From the NCBI RefSeq assembly GCF_023242475.1, contig NZ_JALJFG010000009.1:62001-126000 (forward strand): a stretch of 64,000 nucleotides of DNA. The letters run 5' to 3'. The DNA comes from Pseudomonas sp. MWU15-20650. GTDB taxonomy: Bacteria > Pseudomonadota > Gammaproteobacteria > Pseudomonadales > Pseudomonadaceae. Position numbers and translations under genes: made by a program. Below the pieces are notes generated by a model. It made no database searches and had not been told where the DNA came from. It worked only from the letters and a program-made list of their open reading frames with translations. This document shows positions 62,737 through 64,000 of this stretch, one piece after another (positions within the stretch are counted from its first letter, which is position 1; each line of letters starts with the position of its first letter).

Positions 62737-63900
62737 ATGAACCCCAATGAAAACGAAGAACTCAACGCCATCCGCGACGGCGTGCGCGCCTTGTGCGCCG
62801 AATTCGATGCGGCCTACTGGCGCCGGATTGACGAAGAAAAGGGCTTCCCCGAAGCCTTCGTCAAGGCCCTGACCGACGCCGGTTGGTTGTCGGCGATGAT
62901 TCCCGAGGAGTACGGCGGCTCCGGACTGGGCCTGGCCGAAGCCTCGGTGATCCTTGAAGAAGTGAACCGCTGCGGCGGCAACTCCGGCACTGTGCACGGC
63001 CAGATGTACAACATGTTCACCCTGTTGCGGCACGGCAGCGAGGCACAAAAAAGCTTCTATTTGCCCAAGCTGGCCAGCGGGGAACTGCGCTTGCAGTCGA
63101 TGGGTGTGACCGAGCCCACCACCGGCACCGACACCACAAAAATCAAGACCACCGCGATCAAGCGCGGTGACAAGTACGTGATCAACGGCCAGAAAGTCTG
63201 GATCTCGCGGGTACAGCATTCCGACCTGATGATTTTGCTGGCGCGGACCACGCCCCTGGCTGAGGTGAAGAAAAAATCCGAAGGCATGTCGATCTTCCTG
63301 GTGGACCTGCGCGAGGCCATCGGCAATGGCCTGACCGTGCAACCCATTGCCAATATGGTCAACCACGAGACCAACGAGTTGTTCTTCGATAACTTGGAGT
63401 TGCCCTTGGACAGCTTGATTGGCGAGGAGGGCAAGGGCTTCAGGTACATCCTCGACGGCCTCAACGCCGAACGCACCTTGATCGCCGCCGAATGCATCGG
63501 CGACGGCCGCTGGTTTATCGAAAAGGCCAGCGCCTATGCCCGTGACCGCGTGGTGTTTGGCCGGCCCATCGGGCAGAACCAGGGTGTGCAGTTTCCCATC
63601 GCCGAAGCCCATATCGAAATCGAAGCCGCCGACCTGATGCGCTGGCGTGCCTGCGAGGAATACGACAGCGGTGCCAATGCCGGTGCCAGCGCGAACATGG
63701 CCAAGTACCTGGCGGCCAAGGCGTCCTGGGAAGCGGCCAACGCCTGCCTGCAAACCCACGGCGGCTTCGGCTTTGCCTGTGAGTACGACGTGGAGCGCAA
63801 ATTCCGCGAGACGCGCCTGTACCAGGTGGCGCCGATCTCCACCAACCTGATCCTGTCCTACGTGGCCGAGCATTTGCTCGAGCTGCCACGCAGCTTCTGA
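62737..63900 (+). CDS. Acyl-CoA dehydrogenase-family protein of the itaconate locus
   Basis: 387 residues. The FAD-binding region has MGVTEPTTGTDTTKIKTTA and WISRVQHSDL, and the C-terminal helical domain has RVVFGRPIGQNQGVQFPIAE and QTHGGFGFACEYDVERKFRE. The ATG follows GGCGGAGAG. The gene matches the position of PA0879 in the P. aeruginosa itaconate locus. Its exact reaction there is not established to my knowledge; an alternative acyl-CoA substrate or an accessory step is possible. The gap to the preceding hydratase gene is 27 bp. Confidence 0.9.
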   Translation: MNPNENEELNAIRDGVRALCAEFDAAYWRRIDEEKGFPEAFVKALTDAGWLSAMIPEEYGGSGLGLAEASVILEEVNRCGGNSGTVHGQMYNMFTLLRHGSEAQKSFYLPKLASGELRLQSMGVTEPTTGTDTTKIKTTAIKRGDKYVINGQKVWISRVQHSDLMILLARTTPLAEVKKKSEGMSIFLVDLREAIGNGLTVQPIANMVNHETNELFFDNLELPLDSLIGEEGKGFRYILDGLNAERTLIAAECIGDGRWFIEKASAYARDRVVFGRPIGQNQGVQFPIAEAHIEIEAADLMRWRACEEYDSGANAGASANMAKYLAAKASWEAANACLQTHGGFGFACEYDVERKFRETRLYQVAPISTNLILSYVAEHLLELPRSF

Positions 63901-63910
63901 GGGCCTGAGC

Positions 63911-64000
63911 ATGAGCCATACCCAAGCCCTGTGTCGGTTCCTGGCCGACTTGAGCTACGAACAATTGCCCGAAAGCGTGCTGGCGCGTACCGAAGACCTT
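63911..64000 (+). CDS. MmgE/PrpD-family protein, N-terminal end (cut by window edge)
   Basis: The first 30 codons, MSHTQALCRFLADLSYEQLP then ESVLARTEDL, match the helical start of MmgE/PrpD proteins (2-methylcitrate dehydratase-like), which typically begin with a similar A-x2-L-x-DL-x-Y-x2-LP-x2-V pattern. It starts 10 bp after the acyl-CoA dehydrogenase. PA0881 holds the corresponding place in P. aeruginosa, but there a small ring-cleavage/glyoxalase-type gene (PA0880), as I recall, comes between. The call rests on 30 residues plus gene order. Confidence 0.7.
   Translation, partial: MSHTQALCRFLADLSYEQLPESVLARTEDL

Overview
The window looks like chromosomal DNA of a Pseudomonas of the fluorescens group. 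The coding is dense and GC-rich, the gene orders are typical of Pseudomonas (moxR-DUF58-bat cluster beside the 180-kDa-type gdhB; a ripR/ich-type itaconate locus), and short palindromic REP/REPIN repeats of the class starting GTGGGAGGGGGCTTGC recur throughout. I saw no rRNA, tRNA, CRISPR array, insertion sequence or prophage.

Layout. 0-6 kb: 5' part of a Gfo/Idh/MocA dehydrogenase with two GGAA-N6-TTC operator-like sites; a YCF48-like beta-propeller plus an MMPL/RND exporter; a small acidic protein; an exported lactonase-like propeller; a 59-residue exported peptide. 6-12 kb: a GST, then sbcC and sbcD. 12-19 kb: moxR, DUF58, DUF4381, batA, batB/C and batD, almost all overlapping by a few bases. 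19-25 kb: gdhB with a strong terminator. 25-28 kb: two GntR regulators and a dicarboxylate symporter, plus a duplicated gene fragment between REPINs. 28-36 kb: tag, a MocR regulator, an SDR plus APH-type kinase pair, an orphan TadG-like protein, a 2-hydroxyacid dehydrogenase and small exported proteins. 37-45 kb: SdaC-type transporter, ParB-like protein, SulP transporter, acnB with a strongly structured leader, a DUF1289 protein and a tandem universal stress protein under a perfect Anr box. 45-49 kb: miaE, an MFS transporter and an RstA/RstB-like two-component system.

49-60.5 kb is the accessory region. Two collinear paralogous proteins of about 1345 residues flank a MipA/OmpV outer-membrane protein and a lipoprotein of the beta-lactamase fold whose catalytic Ser and Lys are both replaced. 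Both large proteins end in a domain with an HG motif and a Cys exactly 51 residues later, which resembles clan CD (caspase/C80-like) peptidases. A 28-bp repeat lies on both sides of one of the two genes. This is the strongest candidate for an undescribed system.

60.8-64 kb is the start of an itaconate-catabolism locus: a LysR regulator divergent from an itaconyl-CoA hydratase-like gene, an acyl-CoA dehydrogenase and the first codons of an MmgE/PrpD protein.

All family calls come from reading motifs and gene order; no database search was run.
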